A stretch of DNA of 64,000 bases. Origin: Williamsia sp. 1138. GTDB lineage: Bacteria; Actinomycetota; Actinomycetes; Mycobacteriales; Mycobacteriaceae. The notes beneath the pieces are model-generated. The model had not been told where the DNA came from. It searched no databases and was given only the letters and a program-made list of their open reading frames with translations. Position numbers and translations under genes: made by a program. Where the stretch lies: contig NZ_MJEJ02000033.1 of assembly GCF_002095435.2 (NCBI RefSeq), forward strand, positions 53,848 to 117,847, written 5' to 3'. Positions 50,790 through 59,248 of the stretch are shown here, one piece after another (positions within the stretch are counted from its first letter, which is position 1; each line of letters opens with the position of its first letter).

Positions 50790-51347
50790 ATGCCCGGCAA
50801 GCAACCAGTCGACCCGCCTCCTGCGGAGCTGGCAGAGCGCCTGCGCGAAGTGGAAGCCCGGCTGACCGCCCTGGAGCAGAAGACGCCCTCGACAGATGCC
50901 GGTGAGTCGGGGTCGAACGACCGAAAAGAACCTCCGCACAACCGCTTCTGGGTTCTCGAGGGACTGAGAGAGCAACTCGGTGGCGCCTCTGGCGGGCTCA
51001 TCTACTCCGGCATCGCACCGACCGCCTCAGGACCGGTGGAGTGGCAGTACGGCCATACCGCCGAGGAAATCCTCGAACTGGATGACGATCACGCCGCGAT
51101 CGTCGCCGACCGGCTCGCCGCGCTCGGCTCACCCATCCGGCTCCAGCTGCTGTTGGCGGTCCTGGGTGGCACCACCAGCGTTGCGGATCTGTCCGCTCTG
51201 AAAGCCATGGGCACCACCGGGCAGGTGTATCACCACGTCCGCATCCTCAGCGCCGCAGGCTGGCTACGACCTGCCGGTCGAGGGGCCGTCCAGATTCCGC
51301 CTGACCGCGTCGTCCCGGCGATGCTGGCGCTCGCTTCTGCCCTGTAG
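50790..51347 (+). CDS. ArsR-like helix-turn-helix regulator with N-terminal coiled coil
   Basis: A 185-residue protein. An N-terminal amphipathic segment (AELAERLREVEARLTALEQK) could form a coiled coil. A C-terminal winged helix contains AALGSPIRLQLLLAVLGGTTSVADLSALKAMGTTGQVYHHVRILSAAGWL, like ArsR-type DNA-binding domains without metal-binding Cys. A central WQYGHTAEEILEL resembles repressors of stress or lactamase genes. ATG 50790 is used; the palindrome immediately upstream would lie inside the gene with the longer alternative. The serine-hydrolase gene follows after about 50 nt and is probably its target. Confidence 0.72.
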   Translation: MPGKQPVDPPPAELAERLREVEARLTALEQKTPSTDAGESGSNDRKEPPHNRFWVLEGLREQLGGASGGLIYSGIAPTASGPVEWQYGHTAEEILELDDDHAAIVADRLAALGSPIRLQLLLAVLGGTTSVADLSALKAMGTTGQVYHHVRILSAAGWLRPAGRGAVQIPPDRVVPAMLALASAL

Positions 51348-51395
51348 CCCACGACCTGGTCAGACCCGACCGACCCAACCGAAGGGATCAGAACC

Positions 51396-52466
51396 ATGCA
51401 TCCATCGATTCGACTGATCACCCTCGCGCTCGTGACCACCTGCGCGCTGGCCATCGGGGACAGTCCCGCGATTGCGGCCCCCAGCTCACCGCACGCGAGC
51501 GGCGACAGCGCACTCGCCAAGGAGATAGCCGAACTCACCGGTCCAGATCATCCGGTGGTCGCCGCTGCCGTCATCGACGGCGACAACGTGCGTGTGACGG
51601 CGGTAGGCGCCGAACTGGACGACCGGTTCGAGATCGGATCGATCAGCAAGACCGTCACCGGGATGCTGTTCGCAGAAGCCATTTCGCGGGGTGAGGTGCA
51701 GCCCGACACCACCGCGGGAAGTTTGCTTCCGGTACTGCGTGGCTCCCCCGCCGAGCGCATGACGCTGTCGAACCTTGCGACGCATCGCTCGGGACTTCCC
51801 GTACAACCTCCGACCGCCGACCAATTCGTGCGTAATCAGTTGGCACAACTGACCGGTTCGTTCCCGTACCGCGAGAGCACCGCGAACCGGTTGGCCCAGG
51901 TGCGCGACTACCCGCTCGACTCCCCTCCAGGGACGTACTCCAATGTCGGATACGAGGTACTGGGAACGGCTCTGGCCAGGGCCGCGCACACCGAGTTCGA
52001 CGACCTGGCCCGCGAACGCATCCTGGCCCCGCTTGGAATGTCCAGCTCCGACGTGTTGATCGACCCCGACCAGCTGGGACCGCGGGATCTGCGCGGGAAA
52101 GACACCGCGGGGCGCACGGTCGAACCGTGGGTCGGCGAATCCATGGCGCCGGCTTCCGGTGTGCGCGCCGACATCACAGACATGGCCACCTACGCGCGCG
52201 CACTGCTGGCCGGCACCGCTCCGGGCATGGATGCGCTGGTTCCACGAGCAGATTTCGGGGCATCCCGCATCGGCTGGGCCTGGATCACCACGACCACCGA
52301 CGATGGCCGAGAGATCACCTGGCACGACGGTCAGACCAGCGGATTCGCGTCGTACATCGGTATCGACCGTCACAATGGCGTTGCCACAGTACTTTTGACA
52401 GCAACCGGCGATTCGGTGGTGCCGCTGGGCGAAAAACTCCTTGCACAAACGGCATCCGATCGCTGA
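51396..52466 (+). CDS. Exported serine hydrolase of the class C beta-lactamase/DD-peptidase fold
   Basis: A 356-residue protein with a Sec signal peptide (cleavage near SPAIA/A, residue 28). The catalytic motifs of penicillin-recognising enzymes are all present: SISK (Ser82-Lys85, in GSISKTVTG), YSN in YSNVGYEVLG, and HDG in WHDGQTSGF. Family members hydrolyse beta-lactams, peptides or esters outside the membrane; substrate unknown. It follows the HTH regulator gene in the same direction. Confidence 0.86.
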   Translation: MHPSIRLITLALVTTCALAIGDSPAIAAPSSPHASGDSALAKEIAELTGPDHPVVAAAVIDGDNVRVTAVGAELDDRFEIGSISKTVTGMLFAEAISRGEVQPDTTAGSLLPVLRGSPAERMTLSNLATHRSGLPVQPPTADQFVRNQLAQLTGSFPYRESTANRLAQVRDYPLDSPPGTYSNVGYEVLGTALARAAHTEFDDLARERILAPLGMSSSDVLIDPDQLGPRDLRGKDTAGRTVEPWVGESMAPASGVRADITDMATYARALLAGTAPGMDALVPRADFGASRIGWAWITTTTDDGREITWHDGQTSGFASYIGIDRHNGVATVLLTATGDSVVPLGEKLLAQTASDR

Positions 52467-52511
52467 CCATCGAAGGGGTTGCGGCAACCGGCTGCGTAGA
52501 AGGGTGATCAC

Positions 52512-53084
52512 ATGCGAAAGCTCGTCTACTACATCGGAATCTCGATCGACGGGTTCATCGCAGGCCCTGACGACGAAGTCGACTTCTTCCCCATGTCCGA
52601 TGACTACCTGCAATGGATGGGATCGGAATACGGCGACGCGTTGCCTGCACACGTGCGAGCTCAATTCGGTATCGCGGATGCGCCTCTCACCAAGTTCGAC
52701 ACGATCCTGATGGGCCGTCGCACCTACGATCCCGCGCTCGCCGCCGACATCACCAGCCCGTATCCGCACCTCACCCAATACGTGGTGTCTCGCTCACACA
52801 GGTCGGACGATCCGGCGATCACCGTCATCCGCGACGAACCCGACGTTGCAGTGGAACAGCTGAAGGCCGAGAACTCGGGCCTCGACATCTATCTCGCGGG
52901 CGGCGGCGCACTGGCCGGACAACTGCTACCGCTGATCGACGAGCTGGTGATCAAGACCTATCCGGTGGTGGCAGGCGCGGGTCGGCCGGCGTTTGTCAGC
53001 GGTTTCAGCCCGACCCAGTTCGACCTCGCCGACGTCAAGACGTTCAGCGGCGGCAACGTCGTGTCGACGTACAGCAGGAAGTGA
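52512..53084 (+). CDS. Dihydrofolate reductase-fold (RibD C-terminal-like) protein
   Basis: A 190-residue NADPH-dependent reductase-fold protein: LVYYIGISIDGFIAGPDDEVDFF at the N-terminus, FDTILMGRRTYDPAL, and DIYLAGGGALAGQLLPLIDELVIKTYPVVAGAGRPAF near the end. These proteins are DHFR-like reductases of unknown substrate, frequent in actinobacterial accessory regions. It is the third gene of the cassette inserted between sepX and rimJ and ends beside the repeat block at 53092. Confidence 0.85.
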   Translation: MRKLVYYIGISIDGFIAGPDDEVDFFPMSDDYLQWMGSEYGDALPAHVRAQFGIADAPLTKFDTILMGRRTYDPALAADITSPYPHLTQYVVSRSHRSDDPAITVIRDEPDVAVEQLKAENSGLDIYLAGGGALAGQLLPLIDELVIKTYPVVAGAGRPAFVSGFSPTQFDLADVKTFSGGNVVSTYSRK

Positions 53085-53091
53085 CCGCACT

Positions 53092-53170
53092 TCCTCCGAC
53101 TCCGTCCAAGTCCTCCGACTGCAACCGGAGGACCTCGCCACAACCGGAGGATCTGCCACATCCTCCGACT
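53092..53170. repeat. Cluster of short direct and inverted repeats
   Basis: TCCTCCGACT occurs at 53092-53101, 53111-53120 and 53161-53170, and AACCGGAGGA at 53123-53132 and 53142-53151. The CGGAGGA core pairs with TCCTCCG, so two alternative hairpins can form: 53111-53132 with an 8-nt loop, or 53145-53167 with a 9-nt loop. It sits between convergent genes and may end transcription from both sides. Confidence 0.7.
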
Positions 53171-53223
53171 TCAGCGGGCGATTCAGCGGCAGCAGCCCCA
53201 AGCGAAACCTCTAGACGCAGAAA

Positions 53224-53877
53224 CTAATACGACGCGCGCCCGGCCCGCACCAGGGTGTCGACCGCGGTACCGGTCATTTCTTCGACGGTCAGCGCCAGCA
53301 GGATGTGATCCCGCCAGGCGCCGTTGACGTCCATGTAGCGCTTGAGTAGCCCCTCGTCGCGGAACCCGACTTTGTGGAGCACAGACAGCGATGCCCCGTT
53401 GTCGGGTTGCACGGTCGCTTCGAGCCGGTGCAGGCCCACAGTGCCGAAACAGTGGTCGACACCGAGCGCCAACGCACCTGTTGCGACGCCGCGACCGGTG
53501 ACCGCGACGTCTACCCAGTACCCGATCCACGCGTTGCGCAACGCGCCCCGCTGGATGTTCCCGACGGTGAGCTGCCCGCAGTAGTCGCCGTTGAGCTCGA
53601 TGACCATCGGCAGCATGTTGCCTGCTTTGGCCTCGGCCCGCAGTACCGAATGCAGACCCGGCCAGGCTGCCGGATTGTGCCGCGCCGACCACATCCCAGC
53701 ACCGGTGGGTTCCCATGGAAGCAGGTTGTTCTGATTCTCTATCCGCAGCCGACTCCAGGCGCGCGCATCGCGCAGCCGTACCGGCCGGACGGTGAGCGTT
53801 CCGCCGGCGACCGTGATCGGTCCCAGTTTCGCGGGCCAGCCACGCCGACCGGCATCACCCCTGTTCCAGGCACGCAC
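53224..53877 (-). CDS. rimJ: RimJ/RimL-type GNAT acetyltransferase
   Basis: A 217-residue N-acetyltransferase of the RimJ group. It has TLTVRPVRLRDARAWSRLRIENQNNLLPWEPT at the start, YWVDVAVTGRGVATGALALGV (acetyl-CoA loop VTGRGVAT), and RLEATVQPDNGASLSVLHKVGFRDEG. Family members acetylate ribosomal or other protein N-termini. It lies 9 nt after glp in the same direction, part of the conserved galU-glp-rimJ-sepX order. Confidence 0.86.
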   Translation of the reverse strand: MRAWNRGDAGRRGWPAKLGPITVAGGTLTVRPVRLRDARAWSRLRIENQNNLLPWEPTGAGMWSARHNPAAWPGLHSVLRAEAKAGNMLPMVIELNGDYCGQLTVGNIQRGALRNAWIGYWVDVAVTGRGVATGALALGVDHCFGTVGLHRLEATVQPDNGASLSVLHKVGFRDEGLLKRYMDVNGAWRDHILLALTVEEMTGTAVDTLVRAGRASY

Positions 53878-53886
53878 AGTGCAGTA

Positions 53887-55152
53887 TCACCCCCGCTGCG
53901 CCAGGAATGCCACGTCGACCTCATCGCCGGCCCGCAACTCGACATCTTCGGGTTCGATGATCACCAGACAGTTCGCCTCGGCCAGGCCGGCCAGCAGGTG
54001 GGAGCCGCCGTCGGCAGCGCCGATCACCTGGGCCAGATACTCGCCGGTCTGCTCGTCGCGCATCAGCTGACCACGCAGGTATCCGCGCCGGCCCTCGACA
54101 GACGTGATCGGCCCCACCGTGCGGGCGCGCACGATGCGGCGCATCGGCTGCCGCTTGCCCATCGCGATACGGATCAGAGGTCGCACCATCACCTCGAATG
54201 CCACCAGGGCGCTGACCGGGTTGGCAGGCAGTAGGAACGTCGGGACCTCGTCGCGCCCCAACTGTCCAAAGCCCTGCACCGACGCCGGATACATCGCGAT
54301 GCGAGTGATCTCGAGATCCCCCAGTTCCGCGAGCGCCTCTCGGATCGTCTCCGACGCCGCGCCACCGACCGGACCGGTGATGACCACGATCTCCGACCGG
54401 ATCAGTTGCCCTTCAACGAGTTCGCGCAATTGAGTCGGTTCACTGTCGGCGATCCCGACCCGGTTGACGTCGGCGCCTGCATCGCGCGCGGCCGCAGCCA
54501 GGGCGTAGCTGTTGACGTCGTAGACCTGCCCGCCACCGGCGGTCCGGTCGATGTCGACGAGCTCCCCGCCGATGGAGATGACCGACAAGCGTGGTCGCGG
54601 ATGCACCAGCACCCGCTCCCTGCCGACTGCGGCGAGCAAGCCCACCTGGGCAGGCCCGATGATGGTTCCGGTGCGTACTGCCACATCACCGGGCTGGACG
54701 TCGTCGCCGACGTGGCGGACGTACTGCCCGCTGTGCACCGCATGCCCCACCCGAACCTTCGGCAGGCCGCCGTCGGTCCACCGCTTGGGCACCACCGCGT
54801 CGGCCAACGTCGGCAGAGGCGCACCGGTTTCCACTCGTACGGCCTGGCGCGGCTGGAGCCGGGTCGGGGTACGCGACCCCGCCTTCAACTCCCCGACCAC
54901 CGGCAGCACCACGATCACCTGGTCACCCGGTGACTCCGACTCCTCGTCGGCGATCGTGCCCGCCTCTGCGACGTCCACGCTGCGAACCGCGTACCCGTCT
55001 ATCGCCGATTGATCGAATCCGGGCAGCGGCCGCTCGGCCGTCACGTCTTCAGCACACAGCAAACCTTGCGATTCGGAGATCGCCACCCGTACCGGCCGCG
55101 GCGCCACCGCTGCGGCGGTCACGCGGCTCAGCTGATCTTCCACCGAACGCAC
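53887..55152 (-). CDS. glp: Gephyrin-like molybdotransferase Glp (MoeA family)
   Basis: A 421-residue MoeA-fold protein with RPLPGFDQSAIDGYAVRS, RVETGAPLPTLADAVVP, VYDVNSYALAAAARDAGADVNRVGIADSEP, VVITGPVGGAASETIREAL and VPTFLLPANPVSALVAFEVMV. Several metal and substrate positions of true MoeA are altered (for example GPVGG where GGxS(V/M)GD is usual), as in corynebacterial Glp, which works in cell division with the receptor GlpR/SepX. The start is GTG 55152. It lies between galU and rimJ. Confidence 0.85.
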   Translation of the reverse strand: MRSVEDQLSRVTAAAVAPRPVRVAISESQGLLCAEDVTAERPLPGFDQSAIDGYAVRSVDVAEAGTIADEESESPGDQVIVVLPVVGELKAGSRTPTRLQPRQAVRVETGAPLPTLADAVVPKRWTDGGLPKVRVGHAVHSGQYVRHVGDDVQPGDVAVRTGTIIGPAQVGLLAAVGRERVLVHPRPRLSVISIGGELVDIDRTAGGGQVYDVNSYALAAAARDAGADVNRVGIADSEPTQLRELVEGQLIRSEIVVITGPVGGAASETIREALAELGDLEITRIAMYPASVQGFGQLGRDEVPTFLLPANPVSALVAFEVMVRPLIRIAMGKRQPMRRIVRARTVGPITSVEGRRGYLRGQLMRDEQTGEYLAQVIGAADGGSHLLAGLAEANCLVIIEPEDVELRAGDEVDVAFLAQRG

Positions 55153-55334
55153 TGATCGCCTCCTTCAATCACCATTGCTCAGGTCGCGGGAGCACACCTG
55201 TGGCGACCCGCGCTTCCTCGATGACTGACGTTAGCGGTTTTGTCGAGCGCATCGGTGGCACCTCGTCGGCAGTTCGCGGCATTGGGGTCCTCACACGTTG
55301 CACCGAAGTGCCCCGGCCCACCACCGAGCTCGCG

Positions 55335-56282
55335 CTACAGACCCAGACGCCCGACGAGCCACTCGCGCAATTCAGGGCCGTAGTCCTCGCGGTCCAACGC
55401 GATGTCGACCGAGGCCTTGAGGTATCCACCGGGGTTACCGAGGTCGTGACGGGTGCCGTGGTGGACGACCACGTGCACCGGATGTCCCTCTTCGATCAGC
55501 AGGGCGATCGCATCGGTCAGCTGTAGTTCGCCACCGGCGCCGGGTTTGATCCGGCGCAGCGCGTCGAAGATGGCACGGTCGAGAATGTAGCGACCGGCGG
55601 CGGCATAGTTCGACGGCGCATCTTCGGCTTTGGGCTTCTCGACCATGCCTTTGAGCTTCATGACATTCGGGTTGTTGGCGTCGGGCAGTTCCTCGACGTC
55701 GAACACACCGTAGGCACTGATCTTGTCCTTCGGGACCTCGATGGCGCACAGCACGGTGCCGCCGCGCTTCGCCCTGGTCCGGGCCATCACCTCGAGCACC
55801 CCGGACGGCATCACCAGGTCGTCGGGAAGCAGTACGGCGACGGCGTCTTCGTCGTCATCGAGCTTTGCTTCCACGCACCCCACCGCATGGCCCAGTCCCA
55901 AGGGCTTCTCCTGGATGACAGAAGCGACCTCGAGCAACGATGGCGCGTTGCGAACCTTGGCGAGCATGGTGTCCTTGCCACGCGACTCCAGCGTGTGCTC
56001 GAGAACCAAGTCCTCGACGAAGTGGGCAACCACACCGTCTTTGCCCGGCGAGGTGATGATCAGCAGCCGCTCGGCGCCTGCCGATTTGGCCTCCTCGGCG
56101 ACGAGTTCGATACCGGGGGTGTCGACGACAGGTAGTAATTCCTTCGGAACCGTCTTGGTGGCCGGCAGAAATCGCGTACCCAGGCCGGCAGCGGGAACGA
56201 TCGCCGTGCGCGGAATGGGAGGCGTGCCCGGTACCGATTCGTACTCGACCTCAACAGCCGGGCTGATCTGCGCTTCAGTCAT
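55335..56282 (-). CDS. galU: UTP-glucose-1-phosphate uridylyltransferase GalU
   Basis: A 315-residue enzyme making UDP-glucose for trehalose, glycan and cell-wall synthesis. Characteristic are TAIVPAAGLGTRFLPATKTVPKELLPVVDTP, EKPLGLGHAVGCVE, VLLPDDLV, VEKPKAEDAPSNYAAAGRYIL and GELQLTDAI. It heads the galU-glp-rimJ order and is divergent from the 5-formyl-THF cyclo-ligase gene. A 180-bp gap to glp suggests that glp has its own promoter. Confidence 0.95.
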   Translation of the reverse strand: MTEAQISPAVEVEYESVPGTPPIPRTAIVPAAGLGTRFLPATKTVPKELLPVVDTPGIELVAEEAKSAGAERLLIITSPGKDGVVAHFVEDLVLEHTLESRGKDTMLAKVRNAPSLLEVASVIQEKPLGLGHAVGCVEAKLDDDEDAVAVLLPDDLVMPSGVLEVMARTRAKRGGTVLCAIEVPKDKISAYGVFDVEELPDANNPNVMKLKGMVEKPKAEDAPSNYAAAGRYILDRAIFDALRRIKPGAGGELQLTDAIALLIEEGHPVHVVVHHGTRHDLGNPGGYLKASVDIALDREDYGPELREWLVGRLGL

Positions 56283-56311
56283 CTATCCCACCCTCAGTTG
56301 CGTTTTGACGT

Positions 56312-56959
56312 GTGTGGATAACCTATCGGCACAACGCCACTTACGAGGAAGATGTACCCATCGATACCGCCAAGAACACGTTGCGCCAACGTTTTCGTGC
56401 CAGAAGAGACGTTCTGTCTCCCCAGGTGAAGGCCGATGCCGACGAACATCTTGTGATCTCGCTCGCCAATACTGATCTTCACGATCACTTTAGCGCGTCG
56501 CCGGGGTCTCTCATCGCCGCATATGTGCCGGTAGGCACGGAACCGGGTTCGACCGCCGTCCTTGACACATTGATCGCCGGCGGATGGGACGTGTTGCTGC
56601 CGGTCGTCGTCCCCGGTCCGCCTGCACCGCTGGAGTGGGCCCGGTATTCCGGGCCCGCGTCGCTTCGCACCGGCCGGTTCGGCCTTCTCGAACCCACCGG
56701 GCCGACGCAGGCGCCGTCGGCCGTCGAGCGCAGTGACGTCGTCCTGCTGCCGGCGCTCGCCGTCGACCGACAGGGAGTCCGTCTCGGGCGCGGCGCCGGG
56801 TACTACGACCGCAGTGTCGCCGGTGTCCCGCGGGAACGGCTGGTTGCGGTCGTCTACGACGAAGAGCTGGTAGACCAGCTGCCGGCAGGGCCCTTCGATG
56901 TCCCGATGGGGTGGGCGCTGACCCCAAAAAGGGGCTTCACCCGGCTGGGAACAACATGA
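56312..56959 (+). CDS. 5-formyltetrahydrofolate cyclo-ligase
   Basis: A 215-residue enzyme that uses ATP to turn 5-formyl-THF into 5,10-methenyl-THF. It has KNTLRQRFRARRDVLSP, AAYVPVGTEPGSTAVLDTLIAGGWDVLLPVV and the signature ALAVDRQGVRLGRGAGYYDR. The GTG at 56312 is the only usual start codon I find in this frame before the conserved KNTLRQRFRARR region. The extra N-terminal residues are not conserved, so the true start is uncertain. Confidence 0.88.
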   Translation: MWITYRHNATYEEDVPIDTAKNTLRQRFRARRDVLSPQVKADADEHLVISLANTDLHDHFSASPGSLIAAYVPVGTEPGSTAVLDTLIAGGWDVLLPVVVPGPPAPLEWARYSGPASLRTGRFGLLEPTGPTQAPSAVERSDVVLLPALAVDRQGVRLGRGAGYYDRSVAGVPRERLVAVVYDEELVDQLPAGPFDVPMGWALTPKRGFTRLGTT

Positions 56960-57039
56960 CCCTGGCACTCGTTTACGTAGAGTGCCAGTTCGACGGTAGA
57001 ATCCACAACGTTCTCGGCTAACACCCCCGGAGGTCCTCG

Positions 57040-57402
57040 GTGCCAACTTATTCGTATGCCTGCACACAGTGCGACAACCGCTTCGACATCGTGCAGTCGT
57101 TCACTGATGATTCGCTGACGGAATGCCCGCAGTGTGCCGGTAAGCTGCGCAAACTCTTCAACAGCGTCGGCATTGTCTTCAAGGGCAGCGGCTTCTACCG
57201 CAACGACAGCCGCTCGGCGTCATCGAGCAGCGAGGCCGGAAGCAGCTCCAGCGATTCGTCGTCGAAGTCGGAGTCGGGCAGCAAGGATTCCGGCAGCAAG
57301 GACTCGGGTAGCAAGGACAAGGCCGCGAGCACTTCGAAGTCGAGCGACTCGAGCAGCAGCTCGTCGTCGAGCAGCCCGTCGACTGCCAAAGCAGCTTCCT
57401 GA
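57040..57402 (+). CDS. FmdB-family zinc-ribbon protein with Ser-rich tail
   Basis: A 120-residue protein. The first 55 residues form a small zinc ribbon MPTYSYACTQCDNRFDIVQS with Cys8, Cys11, Cys29 and Cys32, followed by KLFNSVGIVFKGSGFYRND, the FmdB/FmdB-like signature. Residues after about 58 are almost only Ser, Lys, Asp and Gly, with three SGSKD repeats. The role is regulatory by family name only. The start is GTG 57040 behind GGAGGT. A terminator hairpin follows. Confidence 0.9.
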   Translation: MPTYSYACTQCDNRFDIVQSFTDDSLTECPQCAGKLRKLFNSVGIVFKGSGFYRNDSRSASSSSEAGSSSSDSSSKSESGSKDSGSKDSGSKDKAASTSKSSDSSSSSSSSSPSTAKAAS

Positions 57403-57417
57403 CAGTTCTCCACAGTT

Positions 57418-57450
57418 CCGGGCGCCGTCCACAGGCGCCCGGTTTCTTGT
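57418..57450 (+). terminator. Rho-independent terminator after the FmdB gene
   Basis: CCGGGCGCC and GGCGCCCGG pair perfectly over 9 bp around a 7-nt loop and are followed by TTTCTTGT, 15 nt after the stop codon. Confidence 0.82.
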
Positions 57451-57496
57451 GCTCTGAGCCGATGGGCGGACGCTCACCGGCCCTAGCGTTCTCCGC

Positions 57497-58168
57497 ATGC
57501 CTGCCCGCAACCCGCTGACCCCGACTTTCTTCGACCGCATCCGCCGAGCCCTCCGTCCGGGGTGGACACGGTCACTGTTGATACGGAGACTGTCCGCGGG
57601 CCTACTGCTGGTGCTCGCAGTGGCGGCGGCGGCCTCAGGCGGACGGCAGAACGACCTCTCGACGGTGGTCGTGGCCGGCCACGATGTCACGCCCGGCAGC
57701 CGATTGACCTCGGCGGACGTCACCACCCGCGAGGTCGATCCCGACATGGTCCCCGCCGGCGCGATCACCGACCCGTCGGCCCTCACCGATTCGACAGTCA
57801 CCGGGCCTGTCCGAACAGGCGAGATCTTCACGGACAGCCGGGTGCTCTCGAGTCGCCTGCCCATGGACCTCCTGGGCCGGCCGGATGCACGCCTGGTGCC
57901 GGTCAAATTGTCCGATACCGCCATCGTGGAGTTGCTGCGAGAAGGCGATGTGGTGGACGTACTGAGTATCGACGACACCGGCGGCGATCAGAGCTCGCGA
58001 GCAGCAACCGTTTTGGTGAAGAACGCGGTGGTCGCGCTGGTGTCGGCAACAACCCAGGTTCGCAGCGCCGACGGATCCCGGCTGGCACTACTGGCGATGC
58101 CCGAGCGCGATGCGCATGCGGTCGCGAGTGCCACGCTGGCCTCACCCATCACAGTTGTTTTTCATTGA
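57497..58168 (+). CDS. SAF-domain (CpaB/RcpC-like) membrane-anchored protein
   Basis: A 223-residue protein with one N-terminal helix (SAGLLLVLAVAAAASG, about 33-48) and then a SAF domain: VVVAGHDVTPGSRLTSADVTTREVDPDMVPAGAI and GRPDARLVPVKLSDTAIVELLREGDVVDVLSI. This is the architecture of CpaB/RcpC proteins of Flp pilus systems, but no other pilus gene is near. In Mycobacteriales a SAF protein between fmdB and mscL is a common neighbour of unknown role. ATG 57497 is the start. Confidence 0.82.
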   Translation: MPARNPLTPTFFDRIRRALRPGWTRSLLIRRLSAGLLLVLAVAAAASGGRQNDLSTVVVAGHDVTPGSRLTSADVTTREVDPDMVPAGAITDPSALTDSTVTGPVRTGEIFTDSRVLSSRLPMDLLGRPDARLVPVKLSDTAIVELLREGDVVDVLSIDDTGGDQSSRAATVLVKNAVVALVSATTQVRSADGSRLALLAMPERDAHAVASATLASPITVVFH

Positions 58169-58267
58169 TTTGCATGTTGGATCCACCAATGTGATCCCCG
58201 CCTGGTTAGGATCGACGAATCCGTGGTCGAGCAAAGGCACGTATTCCCAGGTCGAAAGGGACGCTTC

Positions 58268-59197
58268 ATGTTAAAGGGTTTCAAGGACTTCCTCATGCGA
58301 GGAAACGTCATCGATCTAGCGACCGCGGTTGTGGTCGGTGCGGCATTCACTGCGATCGTCACCGCATTCACCACGAACATCATTGAGCCGCTGATCAATT
58401 CGATCGGTGGCACCGATCAGGCCGAGGGGCTCGGCTTCACGATCCGCTCCGGCAACCCCGAGACCTTCGTCAACATCGGGGCGTTGATCACCGCCATCAT
58501 CAACTTCCTGATCATCGCGGCCATCGTCTACTTCGTCATCGTCATGCCGTACGAGAAGTTGAAGGCGCTGGCGGCGAAAGACGGCGACGACGCGACCGCT
58601 TTGTCGGAATCGGAGCTGCTCACCGAGATTCGCGACATCTTGCAGGGCAAGGACCCGGTCGAGGAAAAAGCCAAGATCGCCGCGGCGAAGAGCGAGAAGG
58701 ACCAGGCCGAGATCGACCGTCGACGCGACGAGGGCCCGCCGTCCGGACCGCTCTACTCAGGCCCGATCCCAGGTGGCACCGTCGGCGCATCCGCCGCGGG
58801 GACCCAGCAGTTCTCGTCGCAGCCCTCGGGACCGATCGGTGGCGCCAATCCGTATCCGCCACAGGGACCGCCCACGGGCGGCTCGGGGCCGATCGGCCAG
58901 CCGAACCAAGGTCCACCGCCCCAGGGTGGTGCACCGCAGAGCCAGTCCCCCCTCGGCGGTCCGCCCCCCGGTTACCAACAACCATCGGGTCCGCCTCCCG
59001 GCTACAACCCGGCTCCGCCGCAGCGGCCGAATCCGCCGCAGTACGGAGGGCCAGAACAGGGTCCCGGTTACCGCCCCGACCCACTGACCGGACCGCCCCC
59101 GAATTACGACCCACTCACCGGTCCCCCGCCCAACTACGGACCTCCGCCGGGACGGCCCGACGAGTCCAACGGCGGCGGCAGGCACAGCAGTCCGTAA
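58268..59197 (+). CDS. mscL: Large-conductance mechanosensitive channel MscL with long Pro/Gly tail
   Basis: A 309-residue protein. The first 135 residues are a normal MscL subunit. MLKGFKDFLMRGNVIDLATAVVVGAAF is the N-terminal and pore helix; the second helix is GALITAIINFLIIAAIVYFVIVMPYEKL; a cytoplasmic helix, LLTEIRDIL, follows. The channel opens under membrane tension to release solutes. Ordinary MscL has 130-150 residues; here about 130 further residues form a disordered Gly/Pro/Gln-rich tail with two DPLTGPPPNY repeats. ATG 58268 is chosen after AAAGGGACG because MscL begins there. Confidence 0.93.
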   Translation: MLKGFKDFLMRGNVIDLATAVVVGAAFTAIVTAFTTNIIEPLINSIGGTDQAEGLGFTIRSGNPETFVNIGALITAIINFLIIAAIVYFVIVMPYEKLKALAAKDGDDATALSESELLTEIRDILQGKDPVEEKAKIAAAKSEKDQAEIDRRRDEGPPSGPLYSGPIPGGTVGASAAGTQQFSSQPSGPIGGANPYPPQGPPTGGSGPIGQPNQGPPPQGGAPQSQSPLGGPPPGYQQPSGPPPGYNPAPPQRPNPPQYGGPEQGPGYRPDPLTGPPPNYDPLTGPPPNYGPPPGRPDESNGGGRHSSP

Positions 59198-59248
59198 ATC
59201 GTTCGACCTACGCCGACGAGTTTTGCGCGCGGCGCGAGTCAGAACACC

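Noticed and set aside
53092..53170. Repeat block considered as a small CRISPR
   Set aside because: Units are 10 nt, irregularly spaced and of mixed orientation, so it is not CRISPR-like.
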